Of a stretch of DNA of 64,000 nucleotides, positions 17,701 to 25,935 are shown piece after piece; within the stretch, counting starts at the first letter, position 1, and the number at the start of each line of letters is the position of its first letter. The stretch is from the NCBI RefSeq assembly GCF_009649075.1, contig NZ_CP045737.1, forward strand, positions 3,410,001 to 3,474,000, read 5' to 3'. Source of the stretch: Aeromicrobium yanjiei (GTDB lineage Bacteria; Actinomycetota; Actinomycetes; Propionibacteriales; Nocardioidaceae). The notes under the pieces were generated by a model. It searched no databases. It had not been told where the DNA came from and saw only the letters and a program-made list of their open reading frames with translations. The translations under genes and the position numbers were made by a program.

Positions 17701-18504
17701 ATGCAGACGGTCCAGGTCAACGGCGCAGAGCTCGCCTACACGGACTCCGGCCCCACCGACGGCGTCCCGGTCCTGCTCAGCCATTCACTGTTCTTCGATC
17801 ACTCGATGTTCGACGACCTGCGCGACAAGCTCGTCGAGGCCGGACACCGGGTCGTCGCGTACGACCACCGCGGCCAGGGAGCCAGCTCGCCCGGCACGCG
17901 TGACGAGCTCGCGGTGGACGCCCTGACCGACGACGCCGCCGCGCTGATTCGCGCACTCGACCTCGCCCCGGTCCACGCCGTCGGGAACTCCCTCGGCGGC
18001 TTCGTCGCGCTGCGCCTCGCAGCACGCCACCCTGACCTCCTGCTGTCCGCTGCCGCGCTCGGCTCGTCCGCGGAGGAGGAGCACCAGCTCGAGGCGTTCG
18101 CCCCCCTCGTCGACCTGCTCTGCGAGGTCGGCGGCGCCGAGCACGTCGACACCTTGCTCCACATCATGTTCGGGGACACCAGCCTCGCCGAGCAGACCCC
18201 CGCGGTCGAGCACTGGCGAACGTCCATGGCCGCACTCGGCCCCAGCATCGGTGACGCCGCGTGGCAGGTCATCCACCGTGGCCGGATCGTGGAGGAGCTG
18301 GCCGATTGCCGCGTACCCGTCCTGGCGATAGCGGGCAGCGAGGACCACGCCTATCCGCCGCCCATCTCGGACATCAACATCGCCGAGGCGGCTGCCGGGT
18401 CGTACCGGACCGTGTCCGCGGCGGGCCACTCCGTCGCGCTCGAGCAGCCTGACATCGTCGCGAGTCACCTGCTCGAGCACTTCGCCGCAGCTCCCGTACG
18501 CTGA
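17701..18504 (+). CDS. Alpha/beta hydrolase, 3-oxoadipate enol-lactonase-like
   Basis: A 267-residue cytosolic alpha/beta hydrolase. The oxyanion region is LLSHSLFFDHSMFDDL, the nucleophile elbow GNSLGGFVAL (Ser ~98), the acid Asp in AGSEDHAYP and the His in AAGHSVALEQP. Overall layout and VVAYDHRGQGASS are like PcaD-type enol-lactonases and related esterases, but no other protocatechuate genes are nearby, so that pathway is not supported. It has a strong RBS (GAGGAGA, 7 nt) and a TATCGT -10 candidate about 45 bp upstream. It is divergent from the AraC gene. Confidence 0.88.
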   Translation: MQTVQVNGAELAYTDSGPTDGVPVLLSHSLFFDHSMFDDLRDKLVEAGHRVVAYDHRGQGASSPGTRDELAVDALTDDAAALIRALDLAPVHAVGNSLGGFVALRLAARHPDLLLSAAALGSSAEEEHQLEAFAPLVDLLCEVGGAEHVDTLLHIMFGDTSLAEQTPAVEHWRTSMAALGPSIGDAAWQVIHRGRIVEELADCRVPVLAIAGSEDHAYPPPISDINIAEAAAGSYRTVSAAGHSVALEQPDIVASHLLEHFAAAPVR

Positions 18505-18640
18505 ACGCCCCTCTGGTCCGGCGTGTGTGACACACCACATGCACCGGACCTTTGGCATGCCTTAGTCGGCGATGGCAAGGCCCACCGGATACTGTCAGCC
18601 CTACTGTCACGGTCCGTGTCGTCAGGGAATTGAGGCCTTC

Positions 18641-21600
18641 ATGCAGATCGTCGCGATCGTTGTGTCGCTCGTTGTCACCGCGGTGGCGCTGCCACTGATC
18701 ATCAAGGCGGTGCGCGACATGCTGAAGGTCGTCCGCACCGGGCGCCCGCTCGTCGGGCGGCGCGATCGCCCCGGCAAGCGCACCGCCAACATGCTCGTCG
18801 AGACGTTCGGTCACACCCGGATGTTCCAGAAGCGGGCCGTCGCCGTGGCGCACTGGTTCGTGTACGCGGCGTTCATCTTCCTCAGCACGGCAGTGCTCCA
18901 GGGCTACTTCCAGCTGTTCAACCCTGACTTCGCGTGGCCCATCATCGGCCACTGGTACCCGTACGAGTGGGCCGCCGAGGCGCTCGGACTGCTGAGCACG
19001 ATCGGCATCCTCTACCTGATCTTCGTGCGTCAGCGGAACCACCCGCGCTCGCTCGGCCGCAAGAGCCGCTTCTTCGGCTCGACGTTCTGGCAGGCGTACT
19101 TCGTCGAGGCCATGGCGATGCTCGAGGGCGCGGCGATCCTGTTCATCCGCGGCGCGGAGTACAAGCTCATCGAGCTGCACCACGGCGGCGAGAACGGCGG
19201 ACGGGCCCACTTCCCGATCAGCTCGTACGTCGGCGACGCCCTCTACCCCGACTCCGAGCAGGGCCTGAAGAACGTCATCTTCTTCGTCGCGATGTTCAAG
19301 ATCACGCTCGCGATGGTCTGGCTGATGGTCATCGCCCGCAACCTCACGATGGGCGTGGCCTGGCACCGCTTCACCGCGTGGCCGAACATCTGGTTCAAGC
19401 GCAAGGCCGACGGCGGCACGTCCCTCGGCGGACTGCCCCCGATCTACATCAACGACAAGCCCCTCGACCTCGAGGCCATGGAGGATCTCGAGGAGGAGGA
19501 CTTCGAGAAGCTCGGTGTCGGCAAGCTCGAGGACTTCTCGTGGAAGGGCATCCTCGACTTCACGACCTGCACCGAGTGCGGACGCTGCCAGGAGCAGTGC
19601 CCCGCCTGGGCCACCGAGAAGCCGCTGTCGCCCAAGCTGCTGGTCCTGGGCCTGCGCGAGCACGCGTACGCCAAGGCGCCCCTCCTCTCGCTGTCCGAGG
19701 AGGAGCAGGGCAAGCTCAGCGACGAGCAGAAGCGTGAGCTCGAGCGTCCCCTCATCGGTGACGAGTCGGTCTACGGCGTCATCGACCCCGACGTCCTGTG
19801 GTCGTGCACCAACTGCGGCGCCTGCGTGCAGCAGTGCCCCGTCGACATCGAGCACGTCGACCACATCGACGACATGCGCCGCTTCCAGGTGCTGGTGGAG
19901 TCCAACTTCCCGGCCGAGCTCAACAACATCTTCAAGGGCCTGGAGCGCAAGGGGAACCCGTGGGGCATGAACCCCAAGGGCCGTATGGACTGGGCCAAGG
20001 ACCTCGACTTCGAGGTCAAGCAGGTCGGCGTGGAGGTCGAGGACCTCGACGAGGTCGACTGGCTGTTCTGGGTCGGCTGCGCCGGAGCGTTCGAGGACCG
20101 GGCCAAGAAGACGACCCAGGCGGTCGCCGAGCTGCTCGACATGGCGGGCGTCTCGTTCGCAGTGCTGGGCGACGGCGAGACCTGCAGCGGTGACCCGGCC
20201 CGTCGCGCCGGCAACGAGATCGTCTTCCAGCAGCTCGCGATGCAGAACGCCGAGGTGTTCAAGGAGACCAAGGTCAAGAAGGTCGTCTCGACCTGCGCGC
20301 ACTGCTTCAACACGCTGAAGAACGAGTACAAGGAGTTCGGCGTCGAGCTCGAGGTCGTCCACCACACGCAGCTGCTCAACCGCCTCGTGCGCGAGGGCAA
20401 GCTCAAGCCGCTGCCGCCCGTGGAGGGCGAGGAGCAGAAGAAGATCACGTACCACGACCCGTGCTTCCTGGGTCGTCACAACCAGGTCTACGAGGCACCT
20501 CGCGAGCTGCTCAACGTCATCCCCGGCGCCGAGTTCACCGAGATGCCCCGCAACTCCGAGAAGTCCTTCTGCTGCGGCGCCGGTGGTGCCCGCATGTGGA
20601 TGGAGGAGACGATCGGCTCGCGCATCAACGTCAACCGCACCGAGGAGGCCATCGCCACCGGCGCTGACCAGATCGCTGTGGGTTGCCCGTTCTGCCGCGT
20701 GATGCTGTCGGACGGCCTGACGCTCAAGCAGTCCGAGGGCGCAGCCCGCGAGGAGGTCGAGATCCTCGACGTCGCGCAGATGCTGCTGGCGGGCGTCAAG
20801 CGCGCCCCGGCTCCCGAGCCGACCGAGGACGAGACGAAGTCGGTCGTCGACGAGGCGGAGGCTGCGACCGCGGCCGCCGCCACGGGTGGCGACGGCCCCT
20901 CGGACGAGGACGTCGCCAAGGCGACCGAGGCCGAGCCGAACGCCGAGGACCGGGCCGACGACTCGCTCAGCGAGACCGCCGAGGTCGGTGCCGCGGCCAG
21001 GGCGACCGAGGACGGCGACCCGGGCGACAAGGGCACGACGGACGTCGACGAGCTGCAGGAGCCGGCCGACTCCGACGCTGCCACGGATCAGCAGTTCGCT
21101 GCCGATCACAACGTCAAGCTCGATGAGCAGGGCGGGGGGCACGCCGACGAGTCCGCAGCGCCGACCGAGCCCCGCAACGCCGATGCCCGCGACATCCAGA
21201 CGTCCGACGCGTCCAAGGACGAGCCGGAGTCCACGAAAGCGGAGCCCGCGGAGCCGCAGGCCGAGGTCGACACCGAGCCGGCGTCCGCGAAGGAAGAGGC
21301 GGCCTGGGCCAACGTCGGTCCGGTCAACACCGACCTGACCCCCTCGGACGACGCCCCCGCGGCCACCACCGAGGCCGAGCCCACCCCGGAGGAGCCGGCC
21401 CCCGCGCCGGAGCCCACCGAGGAGACCGAGCCCGTCCAAGAGGACGCCCGCGAGGAGGAGGCCGAGACGGTCACCGACCAGGCCGACACCGAGACGGACG
21501 ACCGCGACGCATCGGAGAAGGAGAAGGCTGCCTGGGCCAACGTCGGCCCGGTCAACACCGACCTGACCCCCTCGGACGACGCCCCCGCGGCCACCACCGA

Positions 21601-22144
21601 GGCCGAGCCCACCCCGGAGGAGCCGGCCCCCGCGCCGGAGCCCACCGAGGAGACCGAGCCCGTCCAAGAGGACGCCCGCGAGGAGGAGGCCGAGACGGTC
21701 ACCGACCAGGCCGACACCGAGACGGACGACCGCGACGCATCGGAGAAGGAGAAGGCTGCCTGGGCCAACGTCGGCCCGGTCAACACCGACCTGACCCCCT
21801 CGGACGACGCCCCCGCGGCCACCACCGAGGCGGAGCCCACCCCGGAGGAGCCGGCCCCCGCGCCGGGACCGACCGAGGAGACCGAGCCCGTCGAGGAGGA
21901 CGCCCGCGAGGAGGAGGCCGAGACGCTCTCGGACGAGGCGGCGCAGCCCGCGCCGACCTCGCAGGTCGAGGCTCCGTCCGAGGTGACCCCGGTCGAGGAC
22001 GGCGAGAACACCGCCGACCCCGTCTCCGAGGACGTCGCCGAGCTCAGTGAGGCCAACCCCAGCGGGAAGGACCTGACCGAGACCGCGACGCAGCTCAGCC
22101 TGGACTATCACGAGGACGAGCCGGGCGACGACACCAAGTCCTAG
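18641..22144 (+). CDS. etfD: Membrane iron-sulfur oxidoreductase EtfD (HdrD/GlpC-like) with long acidic repeat tail
   Basis: About 1167 residues. The N-terminal 250 form a NarI-like membrane domain with about five helices. Two [4Fe-4S] ferredoxin motifs follow, CTECGRCQEQCPAW (~310) and CTNCGACVQQCPVD (~389), then two CCG heterodisulfide-reductase-type domains (CSGDPARRAGNE; CAHCFNTL at ~552 and FCCGAGGARMWMEE at ~644). This is the architecture of M. tuberculosis Rv0338c (EtfD), which accepts electrons from ETF during beta-oxidation and passes them to the membrane quinone. From about residue 720 the protein becomes a roughly 440-residue acidic, Pro/Glu/Ala-rich, probably disordered tail with 76-residue tandem repeats. 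The start is ATG 18641, the first residue of the first helix. Confidence 0.9.
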   Translation: MQIVAIVVSLVVTAVALPLIIKAVRDMLKVVRTGRPLVGRRDRPGKRTANMLVETFGHTRMFQKRAVAVAHWFVYAAFIFLSTAVLQGYFQLFNPDFAWPIIGHWYPYEWAAEALGLLSTIGILYLIFVRQRNHPRSLGRKSRFFGSTFWQAYFVEAMAMLEGAAILFIRGAEYKLIELHHGGENGGRAHFPISSYVGDALYPDSEQGLKNVIFFVAMFKITLAMVWLMVIARNLTMGVAWHRFTAWPNIWFKRKADGGTSLGGLPPIYINDKPLDLEAMEDLEEEDFEKLGVGKLEDFSWKGILDFTTCTECGRCQEQCPAWATEKPLSPKLLVLGLREHAYAKAPLLSLSEEEQGKLSDEQKRELERPLIGDESVYGVIDPDVLWSCTNCGACVQQCPVDIEHVDHIDDMRRFQVLVESNFPAELNNIFKGLERKGNPWGMNPKGRMDWAKDLDFEVKQVGVEVEDLDEVDWLFWVGCAGAFEDRAKKTTQAVAELLDMAGVSFAVLGDGETCSGDPARRAGNEIVFQQLAMQNAEVFKETKVKKVVSTCAHCFNTLKNEYKEFGVELEVVHHTQLLNRLVREGKLKPLPPVEGEEQKKITYHDPCFLGRHNQVYEAPRELLNVIPGAEFTEMPRNSEKSFCCGAGGARMWMEETIGSRINVNRTEEAIATGADQIAVGCPFCRVMLSDGLTLKQSEGAAREEVEILDVAQMLLAGVKRAPAPEPTEDETKSVVDEAEAATAAAATGGDGPSDEDVAKATEAEPNAEDRADDSLSETAEVGAAARATEDGDPGDKGTTDVDELQEPADSDAATDQQFAADHNVKLDEQGGGHADESAAPTEPRNADARDIQTSDASKDEPESTKAEPAEPQAEVDTEPASAKEEAAWANVGPVNTDLTPSDDAPAATTEAEPTPEEPAPAPEPTEETEPVQEDAREEEAETVTDQADTETDDRDASEKEKAAWANVGPVNTDLTPSDDAPAATTEAEPTPEEPAPAPEPTEETEPVQEDAREEEAETVTDQADTETDDRDASEKEKAAWANVGPVNTDLTPSDDAPAATTEAEPTPEEPAPAPGPTEETEPVEEDAREEEAETLSDEAAQPAPTSQVEAPSEVTPVEDGENTADPVSEDVAELSEANPSGKDLTETATQLSLDYHEDEPGDDTKS
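21302..21926 (+). repeat. In-frame 228-bp tandem repeat inside the etfD tail
   Basis: Copies begin at 21302, 21530 and 21758 with an exact period of 228 bp (76 codons), each opening with A-WANVGPVNTDL. Copies 1 and 2 differ at only one base that I can find (GGT versus GGC, both Gly). Copy 3 is similar for about 165 bp, with several changes, and then diverges. The near-identity of two copies points to a recent duplication or ongoing homogenisation. Confidence 0.93.
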
Positions 22145-22162
22145 CCCGCAGGACGACACAGA

Positions 22163-22201
22163 AGAAGGGACGCACCCCTGGTGCGTCCCTTCTCCTTTTT
22201 T
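22163..22201 (+). terminator. Strong intrinsic terminator of etfD
   Basis: A perfect 14-bp stem (AGAAGGGACGCACC / GGTGCGTCCCTTCT) with a 3-nt loop is followed by CC and six T. It lies 19 bp after the etfD stop. The stem may also act on the minus strand, where TTCTGTGT follows. Confidence 0.93.
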
Positions 22202-22227
22202 CCCCGGGCGCGGGTCCGGGAAGATGC

Positions 22228-22372
22228 GAGAAGTCCGACCGGGAGGGAGCCACGGGTCGGACTTCTGCTGATCGGGGGATCAGCGTCGCAATCGGGCGGG
22301 AGGGAGTGTTCCCGATTCGACAGGTACAACGAGGCAGCCGCGCGGACGTCACGGGCTGCCGAAGATTTTTTT
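22228..22372. ncRNA. Candidate structured small RNA: three hairpins with matching loops between two terminators
   Basis: Three stable hairpins follow one another. H1 is 22229-22266 with a 12-bp perfect stem and 14-nt loop. H2 is 22267-22284, GCTGATC-GGGG-GATCAGC. H3 is 22290-22317 with a 7-bp stem and 14-nt loop. The loops of H1 and H3 share the nonamer GGGAGGGAG. Terminators bracket the element on both sides. On the plus strand it would end at the T7 run at 22372. On the minus strand its loops would be C-rich (CTCCCTCCC, CCCC), as in the actinobacterial 6C-type sRNAs, and it would end at the etfD terminator stem. The strand is undecided. A leader of the downstream ychJ-like gene is the alternative. 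Confidence 0.5.
22333..22372 (+). terminator. Intrinsic terminator upstream of the YchJ-like gene
   Basis: GGCAGCC (22333-22339) pairs with GGCTGCC (22354-22360), followed by GAAGA and seven consecutive T. No coding gene ends just before it, because etfD already has its own terminator 170 bp upstream. That implies a separate short transcript. Confidence 0.75.
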
Positions 22373-22404
22373 GTGCCGGTGCACGGGTACGGGATGATCG
22401 TCGC

Positions 22405-22779
22405 GTGAGCCCTTCGCGTTGTCCTTGCCTGAGCGGCCTGACGTACGACGACTGCTGTGGCCGGCTGCACGCCGGCACCGCGACCGCCCAGACTGCCGAG
22501 CAGCTGATGCGGTCACGGTTCAGCGCCTTCGCGGTCGGCGATCCTGCCTACCTGCTCTCGACCTGGCACCGGAGCACCCGTCCGGCCAGGCTCGAGCTCG
22601 ACCAGGATCGCCGCTGGTACCGGCTCGACATCCTGGCGACGCGCGGGGGCGGGCCGTTCGAGACGACCGGTGTGGTCGAGTTCGAGGCCTTCTACCGCGC
22701 CCCGACCGGCAACGGCAGCCAGCACGAGGTCAGTCGGTTCGTCCGCGAGTCCGGCACGTGGTTCTACGTCGACGCGTGA
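22405..22779 (+). CDS. YchJ family protein (UPF0225) with N-terminal SEC-C motif
   Basis: A 124-residue protein beginning with the metal-binding SEC-C motif CPCLSGLTYDDCC, followed by an NTF2-like domain with LMRSRFSAFAVGDPAYLLSTWH and the C-terminal GSQHEVSRFVRESGTWFYVD. E. coli YchJ also has a C-terminal SEC-C, which is absent here, as in other short actinobacterial members. Function is unknown. The GTG start at 22405 is supported by the motif position and a GATGAT hexamer six nt upstream (leaderless). Confidence 0.88.
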   Translation: MSPSRCPCLSGLTYDDCCGRLHAGTATAQTAEQLMRSRFSAFAVGDPAYLLSTWHRSTRPARLELDQDRRWYRLDILATRGGGPFETTGVVEFEAFYRAPTGNGSQHEVSRFVRESGTWFYVDA

Positions 22780-22794
22780 CCACCCGGGGCGGCG

Positions 22795-23607
22795 TCAGGC
22801 GTCTCGCGTGCGCAGCAGCCACCAGGCCAGGGCGCAGAGGGCGGCGACCTCGCCCATGAGGACGCCGAAGCCGGTCCACGCACCCAGGGCTTCGGGGTTG
22901 AACGAGACCGGCGCGACGAGCGAGGACGCCGCGTTGCCCGGCATGACCTTGGTGATGAAGTCACCCAGCTCGCCGGGGATGAGCATCACCATGTTGCCGA
23001 TGACGAACACCGTCGCCAGCACGATCGAGATCGCCGCCGCGGTGTGTCGTACGAGGAAGCCCACGGCCATCGACAGCAGCCCCAGCGCTGCGAGGTACAG
23101 GCCGCTGCCGTACATCGCGCGGGCGACGTCCCCCTCGAGCGCCAGGCCGATGCCCTCGCGGTCGAGGAAGTAGTTGCCGCCGAGGTAGCCGAGCACCGCG
23201 GTCGCGGTGCCGACGACGAACAGGACGCCACAGACCACGATCGCCTTGGCCGCGAACACGGCCCCACGGTGGGGGACGGCCGCGAACGAGGTGCGGACCA
23301 TGCCGGTGCCGTACTCGGACGTCACCGCGAGCGTGCCGACGATGACCGCGCACACCTGGGCGATCATCATGCCCCAGGTGATGAACGAGCCGGGCGACTC
23401 GTCGGCGTCCGAGCTCGCGAGCCAGCTGGCGTTGCCCCAGCAGATCAGGGTCGTGAGGCCGGCGCCGAGCACGATCAGCGCGGACATCGTCCACCACGTC
23501 GAGCGGACGGTCCACAGCTTGATCCACTCCGCACGCAGCGCGTGGCCGAATCCCGACCGCGGCGCATCCAGCTCGGCGCGGGTCTCCTCGAGGGTCTGTG
23601 AGCTCAT
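22795..23607 (-). CDS. ABC-2 type transporter permease
   Basis: A 270-residue integral membrane protein with about six helices and the N-terminal cytoplasmic amphipathic ALRAEWIKLWTVRSTWWTM that marks this group of actinobacterial ABC-2 permeases. SEYGTGMVRTSFAAVPHRG is the conserved cytoplasmic loop contacting the ATPase. It forms an exporter with the ATPase gene upstream (4-bp overlap). The exported substrate is unknown. Related systems handle antibiotics or peptides, but nothing here identifies it. Confidence 0.9.
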   Translation of the reverse strand: MSSQTLEETRAELDAPRSGFGHALRAEWIKLWTVRSTWWTMSALIVLGAGLTTLICWGNASWLASSDADESPGSFITWGMMIAQVCAVIVGTLAVTSEYGTGMVRTSFAAVPHRGAVFAAKAIVVCGVLFVVGTATAVLGYLGGNYFLDREGIGLALEGDVARAMYGSGLYLAALGLLSMAVGFLVRHTAAAISIVLATVFVIGNMVMLIPGELGDFITKVMPGNAASSLVAPVSFNPEALGAWTGFGVLMGEVAALCALAWWLLRTRDA

Positions 23608-24533
23608 CGTCGTACCGCCTTGATCTCCTCAGCGGCCTTGGCGTGGTACTCCACGCTGTCGGCCGTCAGTGCCATGAATGCGTCCTCGAGCGAGGAACGC
23701 ACAAGGGTCAGCTCGTGCAGGAGCAGGCCGTGGCTGCCCACGAGCTCGCCGACCGCGGCTGCTTCGAGCCCTTGGACCCGCAGCTCGTCGTCGACCCGGT
23801 TGACCTCGAGGCCTCGGCCGACCAGGAGCGCCTCGACCTCGGTCGACCGCGCCGCCCGCACCCGGACGTACGAGGCCGCGTGATCGGCCATGAACTGCTG
23901 CATCGAGCAGTCCGCGAGGATCGTTCCCCGCCCGATGACGATGAGGTGGTCGGCCATGAGCGCCATCTCCGACATCAGGTGGCTGGAGACGAAGACCGTC
24001 CGCCCCTCGTCGGCGAGCTGGCGGGCCAGCTGCCGCACCCAGCGGATGCCCTCGGGGTCCAGTCCGTTGACCGGCTCGTCGAGGATCACGACCCCCGGAT
24101 CGCCGATCAGCGCTGCTGCGATGCCGAGCCGCTGGCCCATGCCGAGCGAGAAACGTCCCGCCCGCTGACCGGCGACGGTGTCGAGCCCGACCTGCTCCAG
24201 CACCTCGCCCACCCGGGTGGTGGGGATGCCGTTGCTGGCAGCCAGCCATCGCAGGTGGTCGCGGGCGGATCGTCCCGGGTGGATCGCGTGCGCCTCCAGC
24301 AGCGCCCCGACCTCGCGAAGCGGTGCCGGGGAGGTGGCGTAGCGGTGGCCGTTGACGCTCACCGACCCCTTGGTGGGGGTGTCGAGACCGAGCGCCATGC
24401 GCATCGTCGTGGACTTGCCGGCCCCGTTCGGTCCGAGGAAGCCGGTGACCCGGCCGGGGGCGACGGTGAAGTCGATGCCGTCGACGGCGATCTTGTCGCC
24501 GTACGTCTTGGTGAGTCCCTGGGCGCGGATCAT
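23604..24533 (-). CDS. ABC transporter ATP-binding protein
   Basis: A 309-residue DrrA/CcmA-like ATPase with Walker A LGPNGAGKSTT, signature FSLGMGQRLGIA, Walker B VVILDEPVNGLDPEG and the H-loop SSHLMSEM. The signature reads SLGMG rather than LSGGQ, which is common in this exporter subgroup. The C-terminal 80 residues are the usual DrrA-type extension. ATG 24533 is chosen over GTG 24542. It is the first gene of the two-gene exporter operon. Confidence 0.92.
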   Translation of the reverse strand: MIRAQGLTKTYGDKIAVDGIDFTVAPGRVTGFLGPNGAGKSTTMRMALGLDTPTKGSVSVNGHRYATSPAPLREVGALLEAHAIHPGRSARDHLRWLAASNGIPTTRVGEVLEQVGLDTVAGQRAGRFSLGMGQRLGIAAALIGDPGVVILDEPVNGLDPEGIRWVRQLARQLADEGRTVFVSSHLMSEMALMADHLIVIGRGTILADCSMQQFMADHAASYVRVRAARSTEVEALLVGRGLEVNRVDDELRVQGLEAAAVGELVGSHGLLLHELTLVRSSLEDAFMALTADSVEYHAKAAEEIKAVRR

Positions 24534-24723
24534 GCCGACCACCGCCCGGTGCGGCCCGTGGCCGTCTGCTGTGAAGTCATGCCTTCACCCTCACGCCGCA
24601 GGACGTGGTGCGGCATCGGGGAACGACCCCTGACACCCCCTGAACCCACCCCTAGTGGGATGCGGTCGCAGCCCCGGGCCCTGCTGCCCGGCCCCGTCGC
24701 GGTCGCGCCGGTAGCGTGAACCC

Positions 24724-25935
24724 ATGAGCGACGACACCCCCGGAAGCCCTGCCTGGCGAGCCGCCTCCCGCAACGACCTGCTCGCGTTCGCGCGCAGGTC
24801 GGTCCGTCCCGAGGGCGGATTCATCTGGCTCGACGACACCGGCCAGCCGGACCGTGACAAGGGCCTGGAGCTGTGGATCAACGCCCGCATGACGTACGTC
24901 TTCTCCCTCGCCCACCTCGCGGGCGAGAGCGACGCCCTGCCGCTCGCGGAGCACGGCGTCGCCGCCCTGTCCACGCTGTTCCACGACGACACCTTCGGCG
25001 GCTGGTACGACGAGATCGGCTTCGACGGCACGCCGGTCGACACCGCCAAGCGCTGCTACGGCCACGCATTCGTCCTGCTGGCCGCCGCGACGGCCGCCGC
25101 GGCAGGGGCCGAGGGCGCCCAGGCGCTGCTCGCCGAAGCCGGCGAGGTGCACGCGCACCGGTTCTGGGAGCCGACCGCGGGCCGTTGCCTCGAGCAGCTG
25201 TCCGAGGACTGGTCCGTGGCCGACGCCTACCGGGGCGCCAACAGCAACATGCACACGGTCGAGGCGTACCTCGTCGCCGGCGACGTGACCGGCGATCCGC
25301 AGTGGCACGATCGGGCGCTCGCGATCTGCGAGCGCATCATCGGCATCCACGCCCGATCGCACGAGTGGCGCATCCCGGAGCACTACGACGAGGACTGGAC
25401 GCCGGTGCCGGAGTTCAACCACGAGATCGTCGCCGACCCGTTCCGTCCGTACGGCGCGACGCCCGGGCACGCCTTCGAGTGGTCCCGGCTCCTCGTGCAG
25501 CTCGCCGCGGCCATGGCCGACCCGAAGCCGTGGATGATCGAGGCCGCCGAGGCGCTGTTCGCGCAGGCCGTCCAGGACACCACCGAGGACGACACCCCCG
25601 GCCTCGCGTACACCACCAACTGGCACGGCGAGCCCGTCGTGCGTGAGCGGTTCCACTGGGTCATCGCGGAGGCCGTGCTGGCGGCCGAGGCGCTCCACGC
25701 CTCGAGCGGCAAGGCTTTGTACGCGGGCCTCGCGAGTCGCTGGTGGTCCGAGATCGACGACTACTTCGTGGACCCCGCCACCGGGTCGTGGCACCACGAG
25801 CTCGCCCCGTCGATGGCAGTCTCCGCCCGGACGTGGCGCGGCAAGCCCGACGCGTACCACGCGTTCAACGCGCTCACCCTGCCCGATCTGCCCCTCGCGC
25901 CGAGCGCCGCGCTCACGATCGGCCGCGAGCAGTGA
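24724..25935 (+). CDS. AGE family epimerase/isomerase (mannose isomerase-like)
   Basis: A 403-residue (alpha/alpha)6-barrel sugar isomerase of the N-acylglucosamine 2-epimerase family. The motifs NARMTYVFSLAH, RCYGHAFVLLAA, GANSNMHTVEAYL, HEWRIPEHYDEDW and TPGHAFEWSRLL carry the family His residues. Together with the fructokinase-like gene that overlaps its stop by 3 bp (GTGA), the simplest role is D-mannose to D-fructose, then phosphorylation. Sulfoquinovose or another hexose remain possible. It starts as a leaderless mRNA (-10 TAGCGT, six nt before ATG). Confidence 0.9.
   Translation: MSDDTPGSPAWRAASRNDLLAFARRSVRPEGGFIWLDDTGQPDRDKGLELWINARMTYVFSLAHLAGESDALPLAEHGVAALSTLFHDDTFGGWYDEIGFDGTPVDTAKRCYGHAFVLLAAATAAAAGAEGAQALLAEAGEVHAHRFWEPTAGRCLEQLSEDWSVADAYRGANSNMHTVEAYLVAGDVTGDPQWHDRALAICERIIGIHARSHEWRIPEHYDEDWTPVPEFNHEIVADPFRPYGATPGHAFEWSRLLVQLAAAMADPKPWMIEAAEALFAQAVQDTTEDDTPGLAYTTNWHGEPVVRERFHWVIAEAVLAAEALHASSGKALYAGLASRWWSEIDDYFVDPATGSWHHELAPSMAVSARTWRGKPDAYHAFNALTLPDLPLAPSAALTIGREQ

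Noticed and set aside
17701..18504. Protocatechuate branch pcaD assignment
   Set aside because: Only general alpha/beta hydrolase motifs match. No pcaGHBC genes are in the window.
18374..22159. A 1261-codon open frame on the minus strand covering etfD
   Set aside because: It is the antisense of a strongly coding, highly GC-biased gene. The product is low-complexity Leu/Gly/Arg/Val-rich sequence with no domain, and the plus-strand product has clear FeS motifs.
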